Source of the DNA: JBCBST01 sp039819115
GTDB lineage: Bacteria > Bacteroidota > Rhodothermia > Balneolales > Balneolaceae
Assembly: GCA_039819115.1 (NCBI GenBank)
Contig: JBCBST010000052.1
Coordinates: forward strand, 1 to 19,492
Direction: 5' to 3'
DNA length: 19,492 bases
In this document: positions 1 to 6,431 of the stretch, piece by piece
Position numbering within the stretch: the stretch's first letter is position 1
Layout: each line of letters starts with the position of its first letter
Program-made: the position numbers and the translations under genes
The notes under the pieces: generated by a model
Databases searched by the model: none
What the model saw: the letters and a program-made list of their open reading frames with translations, nothing else
Told to the model about the DNA's origin: nothing

Positions 1-13
1 CATCAAAGACCTA

Positions 14-358
14 ATGAATCGCCAAAAAAAAGCCAAATCATCAGGTTTTAAAAGACTTGAGTCAAAAAATTCTGATAAGCAGGTTACTCAACCAAAAAAA
101 AAGTCAGAGTATAGACAGAGAAGAAAACTACCACAGCGACAGCTTCGGGAAATATCTCAAATTTGTCAGGACATTGATCGATTAACAATCCAAAATAAAA
201 ATGAAGCTCATGCTCTAGAAAAATTTTTCAAGATGGTTAATCAAGGAAATGTTAAGAAGTTAAGGGAATATTTTGTACGGTATGGTGTTGACCCTGAGTT
301 TGTCAAGCTTAATTTGGATAGCCTGATAGCAGAGGAATTGATCGATTTATCGACTTAA
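14..358 (+). CDS. Small basic hypothetical protein, possibly partial at 5' end
   Basis: Not recognised with confidence. The 114-residue product has a very Lys/Arg/Gln-rich N-terminal half, which looks disordered and possibly nucleic-acid binding. A better-ordered helical C-terminal part (about residues 40-112) ends with FVRYGVDPEFVKLNLDSL. There is no signal peptide or membrane segment. The frame is open upstream to the window edge (ATC AAA GAC CTA before the ATG), so the true start may lie off-window. Base use is AT-rich, unlike the genes after position 800, and the next gene lies beside a cyanobacterial-type HIP1 octamer. I infer a cyanobacterial-type hypothetical protein. Confidence 0.55.
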   Translation: MNRQKKAKSSGFKRLESKNSDKQVTQPKKKSEYRQRRKLPQRQLREISQICQDIDRLTIQNKNEAHALEKFFKMVNQGNVKKLREYFVRYGVDPEFVKLNLDSLIAEELIDLST

Positions 359-403
359 CCAGTTAGGTTACAAGAGCCAATTCTAGCTGACTAAACTTCT
401 AAT

Positions 404-619
404 TCACTCTTCAAACTTTTGCTGCTCAATTTCAACTATTGCGCGACCAATTAGAGATATAGCTCTTGCTTCAGCACTTTTTGCAGTAGCAAAGCGCTCG
501 GGACAAACATAGAATTTTCCCGCAGAATCAATTACATCAAAACAAAATGTGCGATCGCTCTTGCCATAAACCACAAGAGTAAAATTTCTGACCCCTTTGA
601 CAGCACAAATTTCTATCAT
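404..619 (-). CDS. Small conserved-looking hypothetical protein (71 aa), cyanobacterial type
   Basis: Compact 71-residue protein with no signal peptide or membrane helix. It begins MIEICAVKGVRNFTLVVYG, and the predicted pattern is short beta strands followed by a C-terminal helix (SAEARAISLIGRAIVEIEQQ). I cannot name the family. It converges on the preceding gene with a 45-base gap. A GCGATCGC octamer lies inside the coding frame, as HIP1 sites often do in cyanobacterial genes. No strong ribosome-binding site precedes the ATG. The function is unknown, and the cyanobacterial affinity is inferred from the octamer, the composition and the general look of the protein. Confidence 0.6.
   Translation of the reverse strand: MIEICAVKGVRNFTLVVYGKSDRTFCFDVIDSAGKFYVCPERFATAKSAEARAISLIGRAIVEIEQQKFEE
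551..558. repeat. HIP1 octamer (GCGATCGC)
   Basis: A perfect GCGATCGC palindrome. HIP1 is hugely over-represented in many cyanobacterial genomes and is not typical of Bacteroidota. One copy in about 620 bases has roughly a 1% chance in random sequence, so this is suggestive but not proof. I noticed no other copy in the remaining ~18.9 kb. Confidence 0.6.
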
Positions 620-785
620 AATATTTAATTGTAAAAGGAATTGATTAAGCTTTTGCAGGATTAGCAGGAATAAAGTCTAGTCAACTTAAGAATGTCTTTT
701 TTGAGCTAAGCCACCTTTTTAAATTGAGTGAATTGGACATCACCTTTGTTATGTAATTATTATGTCGTTTTTAAGTGCTTGATAT
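620..785. other. Gene-free AT-rich stretch holding the likely compositional junction
   Basis: No credible gene lies here. The stretch separates the AT-rich, HIP1-bearing left end from the B12-uptake operon, whose terminator starts at 786. I see no inverted terminal repeats, tRNA, direct repeats or integrase remnant that would mark an insertion. It presumably holds the promoter of the 404-619 gene, but I see no convincing promoter boxes. Confidence 0.4.
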
Positions 786-813
786 AAAAAAAGCCCGAAG
801 CTATAGGGCTTTT
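786..813 (-). terminator. Rho-independent terminator of the B12-uptake operon
   Basis: On the minus strand, AAAAGCCC, a 9-base loop and GGGCTTTT form an 8-bp stem that runs into a tract of seven U. It starts about 20 bases after the stop codon of the BtuG-like gene. The 5' arm is preceded by A residues (814-819), so weak termination from the plus strand is also possible. Confidence 0.85.
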
Positions 814-834
814 AAAAAATGACGTTTTATACGT

Positions 835-2190
835 TTATTTTAATAAAATCATTTTATTGGTTTCTATTCTATTTTCGTATTGAATTTGATAGATATATAA
901 ACCAGAGGCTAACCCCGCCCCATTGAATTGTACAGAGTGCGTACCCTGAGATTGGATGCCATTTACCAATTCCACAATTTTCTGGCCCGCAGAACTATAC
1001 ACGGTTAATCGGACCAGCCCTGACTGAGGTACAGTATATTCGATCTGCGTGGTTGGATTGAACGGATTCGGGTAGTTTTGGGCAAGATTAAAACCGGAAA
1101 TCTGATCATCTGACTCGGTAGTAGTAGACGTACCATCACCGTAAATGCGAAGAAAATTACCGGGTATAATCCCTGTATCGAAACTGCTTAATTGTTCTCC
1201 CGATTCCGAGTATATAACGACCTCACCGGAAGAACTAAAATCCCGGGCATTGGCCAGGTAGAACTGACTACCCGCGTCGTCCAGGGTAAACGAATTGAAA
1301 TTTCCGGGAATCAGGGTATCCGCTAAAAACTCAAGGGTACTGGTATTGAATGCCCGTATACCTCCACTATTCACATACACAAATTGTCCGTCCTCGCTCA
1401 CGGCGATGTCTTCTCTGGCAGAGGCCAGTTCTGCCTGGACAACAACTTCACGGGTCGTGGTACTCACAGCATAAAGGCCACCCGGACGAGAGGTTCCCGG
1501 AATAAAGCCTCCAAATTCGCCGATACTGGAATCAAAGACTCCGGCAAAACCAGTGCAAACAACCCACAGAAGACCGTTACTATCCACTTGCATGGAAGCC
1601 GGACCCCGTGCCACTACTACCGTATCAATAACCGTATCAGTGACGGGATCAATAGCAAACAGCGTGCTGTCATTTCCAAAACTGGAATTAGCAACATACA
1701 CAATCCCATTCGTTAGGATCATTTTATCTGACTGAATACCAGCCGGTATTACATCATTAGAAACAGTACGGTTTTCCAGGTCTACAATATACACAAAGTT
1801 ATTCAGATCGGTTACATAAGCTTTAGTTTCACTTATGGCAACAATTTCTCTTGGACTGCTTCCGTCTCCAGTCTCAATGATTCCCTTTTGTTGGTATGTA
1901 GCCGAATCCAATATGGCAATTCGGGCCGAGTTGTTGACAACCACGTATAAATCGCCGTTTATCACCGCCATACTTTGCACAACATCACCTATTCCGTTCC
2001 CTTGATTTGCGGTACTGAATACACCCTGAGTTGCGGTTTGCGTTGCGGGTAGAAACTCGGTTAGCGTAGCATTTCCCCTGGTGAAGTTTCCTTCATTTCC
2101 TACAATCAGTTTGGTAAGAATGCGCTCCTGCGCGTAAGCCTGCGTTCCGATCCCAATCAGAAGCAGGATGAGTGTGTATCGTTTTATCAT
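835..2190 (-). CDS. BtuG-like surface beta-propeller with type IX sorting domain
   Basis: 451 aa. A Sec signal peptide (residues 1-20, ending AYA|Q) is followed by a YncE/DUF5074-like beta-propeller (about 25-350) and a type IX secretion type A C-terminal domain (about 368-451). That domain starts NLAQNYPNPFNPTTQIEY and ends in a Lys-rich strand. The early motifs NEGNF (32-36) and VVNNS (84-88), with a GIGD element between them, resemble Bacteroides BtuG, the surface protein that captures cobalamin and hands it to BtuB. The gene starts 29 bases after the btuB-like stop and shares its cobalamin riboswitch, which supports a B12 role. BtuG of Bacteroides is a lipoprotein. This protein has no lipobox and would be displayed by type IX secretion. 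Propeller and sorting domain are secure; cobalamin binding is inference. Confidence 0.8.
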   Translation of the reverse strand: MIKRYTLILLLIGIGTQAYAQERILTKLIVGNEGNFTRGNATLTEFLPATQTATQGVFSTANQGNGIGDVVQSMAVINGDLYVVVNNSARIAILDSATYQQKGIIETGDGSSPREIVAISETKAYVTDLNNFVYIVDLENRTVSNDVIPAGIQSDKMILTNGIVYVANSSFGNDSTLFAIDPVTDTVIDTVVVARGPASMQVDSNGLLWVVCTGFAGVFDSSIGEFGGFIPGTSRPGGLYAVSTTTREVVVQAELASAREDIAVSEDGQFVYVNSGGIRAFNTSTLEFLADTLIPGNFNSFTLDDAGSQFYLANARDFSSSGEVVIYSESGEQLSSFDTGIIPGNFLRIYGDGTSTTTESDDQISGFNLAQNYPNPFNPTTQIEYTVPQSGLVRLTVYSSAGQKIVELVNGIQSQGTHSVQFNGAGLASGLYIYQIQYENRIETNKMILLK

Positions 2191-2219
2191 GTGTTTAGAT
2201 GTCTGGTTAAGGGTAAGTT

Positions 2220-4139
2220 TTAAAGTGGAATGTGAAGTGTTAAACGAGCCATCCAGTTACGCCCGGCATCCGGGAAGTTCAGAATGACCTGGTAGCGCTC
2301 GTCGAATACATTGTATAACCCGAATTGCGGAGTGAATACCATCAATCCAACTGGCAAACGAAGGGAGGTGGTCCAGTTTGAGACTTCATATACCCCAAGC
2401 GGATCGAAGATGCTTTGGTGATCGGAACTGGAAAAACGCTCACCCGTCCAGGCATAGGTAAACTGGCTGGAGAGCACCCGGTAAGAAATCCCAAGGCCTG
2501 ATTTAAGCAACCACTCCGGGGTGTAAATCAGTTGATTACCTTCTGCAAGATCTCCTTCAAAACGAGGCTCGTCAATAATCGCCACATTGCGATATACTTC
2601 ACCAAACCATGAGAACCGGGCATCGCCCGTCCGGTGAGCCAGCTCTGATTTCACTTCAAAGCCACGAAGTGACAACGACTCAAGATTATCAGGTCGGAAA
2701 AGACCATCTCCACCAGGTAACCACCGAATGGCACCGTCTACAAAACCGGTGTAAGCGGTAAACTCGAGGCTGGCTGATGTAAACCTGGAAACGGTACGAA
2801 CCAGTAAGCTCCCCTCCGCTTTTATGTTGGTTTCGGGTTGAATATCTGGATTTCCTAGCCCGGGCCAGTATAAATCGTTAAACGTCGGCGCTATGAAGTT
2901 ACGACTTACCTGGCCTTTCAAGAACAGGATGTTGGGTAAGAGTTCCAGATTCAACCCGAAACTTCCGCTAAGAGCGCCGTCAAAGTCGGAGAAATGATCA
3001 AACCGTGCACTTGAGTACATTCTGAACCTGCGAACGGGCTCCTGTATCAGTTGAAGTCCGAGAGCAAATTGCGTTCGATCACGTATTACTCCAAAGTTGC
3101 TCGACTCAGCCGCCAAATACCCGGCTTGCACTACAGAAATAACTTCTGTGGTATTCGATAACTTGCTTTTTACTTCTGCTTCCGCCAGAACCGAAGTGGT
3201 AAGGCTGGTACTTTCTATATCAGATGAAGGGTCAAAGAAATCAAGGGTTTGCCGGTTGAGGTATGCTTTTGCAGTGATGGTATGTTGTTCATTTATCCGG
3301 GTCTGGTAGGCATTCATCCATCTCAGGTATTCATCGAACTGAAAGGATGAATCGGGACTTTGGATACTGCCCGGTATTTGGTTTTCATTACGACTTGCCC
3401 ACACCGAACTGATAAAGGATGACTCCCCTTCCTGATAGGCCAGGTTTGCAATCAAACTGGTCTGTTCTACACGGTTATGCTCCCTTTGGCGTTCTACATC
3501 AATAAAGCCTCCCGCCTCGTTACTGAACTCATTGATGGTATATGTGAAATCATTATCCCTGGCGGTATTCACTGCATACACCGAAGCCCTTAACCGGTCA
3601 TCACCACCGGAAACCCCAATTTCTGTCTGCGTCAATCCAAAAGACCCGGTTGTTACACTTGCTTCAGTACCATCTACTGTACGTTCCGTTAAGGCGACGG
3701 TACCCCCACCCCGGTCACCAAACGCGGAAGAACCGTTACCGGAAGCGATGGTCACATTACCCAGTATGGAGGCCGGTATGATGGATAAATCCGTTAATCC
3801 AAGCATGGGATGGTTCAACTGAAACCCATTCCACAGTACCTGAGTCTGGCTGCTGGAGTATCCACGCTGAGAGAACGTGGCCAGCCCGCCCAGTCCATTA
3901 GAACGAACAAAAATGGGCCCTCTGGCAGCTAATACTTCAGCGGCATTGAATGCGGGAAACGTTCGTATAAAACCCGAATCTACCCGTGAGACAGAAACCG
4001 GCTGATACCGATCAGCGGTATAAATACGGGTAGCAGATATACGGATTTCATCTAACGTAAGTGAATCTGTCACTTGCGCATATAACGCATTAGTAATAAG
4101 TAGCCATAATATGCCTGTAATCAGGACAAAACGTGTCAT
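2220..4139 (-). CDS. btuB: BtuB-like TonB-dependent cobalamin receptor
   Basis: 639 aa from the chosen start. A signal peptide (1-21, ...NALYA|Q) is followed by a TonB-box-like segment (DEIRISA, about 30-36) and a plug domain with the RGYSSSQTQVLWNG and GNGSSAFGDRGGG motifs. A long 22-strand-type barrel then ends in NWMARLTLHIPL. The length is close to E. coli BtuB (about 614 aa). The frame runs open to 4280, but that longer start lies inside the riboswitch and would encode an Arg-rich, non-signal N-terminus. ATG at 4139 has GAGG six bases upstream and begins a good signal peptide. An ATG at 4151 (MRYIMTRF) is possible. It imports corrinoids across the outer membrane with TonB energy. Substrate choice rests mainly on the riboswitch and the BtuG-like partner. 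Confidence 0.88.
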   Translation of the reverse strand: MTRFVLITGILWLLITNALYAQVTDSLTLDEIRISATRIYTADRYQPVSVSRVDSGFIRTFPAFNAAEVLAARGPIFVRSNGLGGLATFSQRGYSSSQTQVLWNGFQLNHPMLGLTDLSIIPASILGNVTIASGNGSSAFGDRGGGTVALTERTVDGTEASVTTGSFGLTQTEIGVSGGDDRLRASVYAVNTARDNDFTYTINEFSNEAGGFIDVERQREHNRVEQTSLIANLAYQEGESSFISSVWASRNENQIPGSIQSPDSSFQFDEYLRWMNAYQTRINEQHTITAKAYLNRQTLDFFDPSSDIESTSLTTSVLAEAEVKSKLSNTTEVISVVQAGYLAAESSNFGVIRDRTQFALGLQLIQEPVRRFRMYSSARFDHFSDFDGALSGSFGLNLELLPNILFLKGQVSRNFIAPTFNDLYWPGLGNPDIQPETNIKAEGSLLVRTVSRFTSASLEFTAYTGFVDGAIRWLPGGDGLFRPDNLESLSLRGFEVKSELAHRTGDARFSWFGEVYRNVAIIDEPRFEGDLAEGNQLIYTPEWLLKSGLGISYRVLSSQFTYAWTGERFSSSDHQSIFDPLGVYEVSNWTTSLRLPVGLMVFTPQFGLYNVFDERYQVILNFPDAGRNWMARLTLHIPL

Positions 4140-4152
4140 AATGTACCTCATA

Positions 4153-4176
4153 GAAACTTTTACTCCCGAAAGTTTC
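4153..4176 (-). promoter_or_regulatory. Candidate expression-platform hairpin of the cobalamin riboswitch
   Basis: In the minus-strand RNA, GAAACUUU, an 8-base loop CGGGAGUA and AAAGUUUC form a perfect 8-bp stem. It lies between the riboswitch aptamer and the btuB start. It ends four bases before the GAGG that serves ATG 4139, and its loop carries GGGAG. A role in controlling ribosome access is inferred from position only. Confidence 0.45.
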
Positions 4177-4193
4177 CCGAGAAATAGATGCTC

Positions 4194-4370
4194 GATGGCA
4201 GGTCTCCTGGCTTGTCGTTGAGGCCGCCTTCCCATCCGGTGCATAACGGACAGTGGCTTGACGAGGGCCTTGTGCTTCAAATAATGAAACCGACGTACAG
4301 TTGCGGGGACAGCTCCCGATTTGAACGGGATTCCCTTTTAATTCTGATGTGAGTCAGAAACCATCACTAT
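4194..4370 (-). promoter_or_regulatory. Cobalamin (B12) riboswitch
   Basis: The minus strand carries the usual conserved blocks in order. GGTTTCTGACTC comes near the 5' end, then AAAAGGGAATCCCGTTCAAA, then the B12 box GAGCTGTCCCCGCAACTGTA. An arm with AAGCCACTG and a GGATGGGAAGGCGG element follows, and the 3' closing part reads AAGCCAGGAGACCTGCC. In this family adenosyl- or methylcobalamin binding lowers expression of uptake genes. Its place just upstream of the btuB-like gene fixes the target as btuB and the BtuG-like gene. Boundaries are approximate to within about 10 bases. Confidence 0.95.
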
Positions 4371-4467
4371 TTCAAAGAGTGTCACAAATTAATAACAAAT
4401 GGTGCTAAACCAAACGCATTTTGTATACACCTCGTTATCTTTTTGTCATTCACTCAGATACGCCGTT

Positions 4468-5223
4468 ATGAAAAGGTTACTCATACTCCTCGCTTTTTTA
4501 TGCTATTCCCAGCATACAGATGTATATGCTCAGCAATCGGATAGCGTAATTGTGGTACCTGTAACTTCTCTGGAGACGGAAACTCTGATGCTGGTCTCAG
4601 ACGATATTGAATATGAGGCCTGGCGCCTGGTCGATTTACCAAAGCGTAATACTACCTCGTATGAAAAAATTGAGATCGACGGTAAACCCGCTGTGCGGGG
4701 TATTGCCTCAGGGAATTCAGCCTCCGGTATTTTTTATAAGCTGGATGTGGATCCGGTCGAATACCCTATCCTGGAGTGGCAATGGAGGATTGACCAAGTG
4801 CTTTCGAATGGAGATCTCACAAAAAAAGATGGAGACGATTACGCGGCACGTATTTACATCACGTTCGACTATGATCGCAGGAAGCTATCCCTTAGAGACC
4901 GGGTTAAGTACGCCGCTATCCGAACCTTTACCAATTATGAAATACCTCTCCGCGCGCTCAACTATGTTTGGGCAAACAAAGCCGAACAGGGTACCATAGC
5001 ACCCAATCCTTACACTAAATGGGTATATATGGTGGCGGCTGAGTCGGGTAATACAAATGCAAAAACCTGGAATATTGGTAAGGCCAATATATTGGAAGAC
5101 TATAAAAAAGCGTTTGGTGATGCCCCTCCCAGAATTAATGGTATTGCAATCATGACCGATTCCGATAACACCAGAGAAACTTCGGTTGGGTACTACGGCG
5201 ACATCATTCTGCGAAAAAAATAA
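4468..5223 (+). CDS. Secreted DUF3047 family protein
   Basis: 251 aa. A Sec signal peptide (about 1-21, MKRLLILLAFLC...VYA|Q) precedes a soluble domain of the DUF3047 type. Family-like features are LEWQWRID, then GDDYAARIYITFD, then a Trp-containing LNYVWAN segment, and a closing IAIMTDSDNTRE...YYGDI. This looks like a periplasmic beta-sandwich of unknown activity. An in-frame ATG at 4399 would add 23 non-signal residues, so I chose 4468. It is transcribed away from the riboswitch-controlled operon and lies 143 bases upstream of the RND efflux genes on the same strand, so it may share their transcript. It has no assigned role in efflux or B12 uptake. Confidence 0.78.
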   Translation: MKRLLILLAFLCYSQHTDVYAQQSDSVIVVPVTSLETETLMLVSDDIEYEAWRLVDLPKRNTTSYEKIEIDGKPAVRGIASGNSASGIFYKLDVDPVEYPILEWQWRIDQVLSNGDLTKKDGDDYAARIYITFDYDRRKLSLRDRVKYAAIRTFTNYEIPLRALNYVWANKAEQGTIAPNPYTKWVYMVAAESGNTNAKTWNIGKANILEDYKKAFGDAPPRINGIAIMTDSDNTRETSVGYYGDIILRKK

Positions 5224-5366
5224 ATAGGGTCGTTCTTTTTTAATTCGATTGAAGTTGCCCGAAACGTTTTAAGTCTTACTGCGTCTAAGTGTCGGGATGT
5301 ACGAAACCCTTTTCCAAACCGAGCGTAGGGGCATCCCGAAACAAACACCTAATCGAATTCAAGATC
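5224..5366 (+). other. Leader region of the RND operon with nested inverted repeats
   Basis: This gap contains TCGGGATG (5292-5299) facing CATCCCGA (5332-5339). Outside that pair, AATTCGATT (5242-5250) faces AATCGAATT (5351-5359). Together they could fold the leader just upstream of the membrane-fusion gene, whose ATG is at 5367. An operator or RNA switch is possible, but I recognise no known family. No clear ribosome-binding site precedes the ATG. Confidence 0.3.
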
Positions 5367-6419
5367 ATGAAGGCCAGTCTCACCAAATCCCTTTTAGTAG
5401 CAGCGGGCATCGCCATCTCTTTTCAGGCATGCAACAGCGACAACGAAATGAATAATGAGAACGAGGGAGAACGCATTTCCATCATTCCGGTAGAAGTAAG
5501 CGAAGTGGATCGGGGTAATATCTCGGCTTACTATTCCAACACCGCCACACTAGAAGCTGAAGAAGAAGCTTTGGTTATGGCTCAGGTTCGGGGAACCATC
5601 AAACAAATTTTTGTTGAAGAGGGCGACTATGTTAAACAAGGACAGGTGATCGCCAAAATTGAAGACGTTCAGTATCGAATCGAGGTACAACGGGCCAAAG
5701 CAACCCTGGATCGTCTCACAAACGATTATAACCGTAACAAAGAACTATACGAGAAAGAACTGGTTAGTGCTCTGGACTTCGATAACTCCCGCTTCGAGAT
5801 GGAGGCCCAGCAATCTGCCTATGATCTGGCTAAGCTTAATCTTGAATTCAGTTCTATTAAATCTCCGATCAATGGTGTGGTTTCCGAGCGTTTCATCAAA
5901 GTGGGTAATCTTGTTGGACAGGATGCACAAACATTCCGCGTTACTGATTTTGATCCGCTTCAGGCCATCCTTTATATACCTGAGCATGAAATGGCTAAAA
6001 TATCTAAAAACCAGCGTTCTGAGATTCGGGTTGATGCCCTTCCAGGAGAAACATTCACCGGTAAAGTAGAGCGTATAAGTCCAGTGGTTGATCCTACAAC
6101 CGGCACCTTTAAGGTCACTGTTTTTGTTGAAGATGAATCAAACCGACTAAAACCAGGTATGTTTGGTCGTGTTAAGGTTGTTTACGACACCCGGACAAAT
6201 ATTCGCATGATTCCAAAAGCAGCTGTAATCACGGAAGACCTTGCACAGAGTGTGTTTGTGGTAAAAGATTCTCTTGCTTTCCGAAAAGAAATACAGACGG
6301 GATATGTGAATGGACGTAATATTGAAGTACTAAACGGTCTCGACGATGGCGAATTGGTGGTTACCATTGGCCAAACCAGCCTTCAGGACAGCGCCCGCGT
6401 AAATGTAGTTTGGAACTAA
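5367..6419 (+). CDS. RND efflux membrane-fusion (periplasmic adaptor) lipoprotein
   Basis: 350 aa. The lipoprotein signal ends ISFQAC, with Cys22 as the likely lipidated residue. A short acidic linker follows. The barrel-sandwich half-motif VRGTIKQIFVEEGDYVKQGQ precedes a helical hairpin (about 95-160), the second lipoyl half (IKSPINGVVSERFIKVGNLV), a beta-barrel (PEHEMAKI...SPVVDPTTGTFKV) and a membrane-proximal domain that ends the protein. It would join the RND pump to an outer-membrane channel. The frame is open to 5289, but only the Met at 5367 starts a signal peptide. The first RND gene begins 12 bases after the stop codon, so they form an operon. Substrate is unknown. Confidence 0.92.
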   Translation: MKASLTKSLLVAAGIAISFQACNSDNEMNNENEGERISIIPVEVSEVDRGNISAYYSNTATLEAEEEALVMAQVRGTIKQIFVEEGDYVKQGQVIAKIEDVQYRIEVQRAKATLDRLTNDYNRNKELYEKELVSALDFDNSRFEMEAQQSAYDLAKLNLEFSSIKSPINGVVSERFIKVGNLVGQDAQTFRVTDFDPLQAILYIPEHEMAKISKNQRSEIRVDALPGETFTGKVERISPVVDPTTGTFKVTVFVEDESNRLKPGMFGRVKVVYDTRTNIRMIPKAAVITEDLAQSVFVVKDSLAFRKEIQTGYVNGRNIEVLNGLDDGELVVTIGQTSLQDSARVNVVWN

Positions 6420-6431
6420 ACGGGTATACCC

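Noticed and set aside
4140..4280. Longer N-terminus for the BtuB-like receptor starting at 4280
   Set aside because: This stretch is the 3' part of the cobalamin riboswitch and its linker. The encoded residues are Arg-rich and precede a good signal peptide that begins at 4139.
5289..5366. Longer N-terminus for the membrane-fusion protein
   Set aside because: The added residues hide the lipoprotein signal, and the segment contains the leader inverted repeats.
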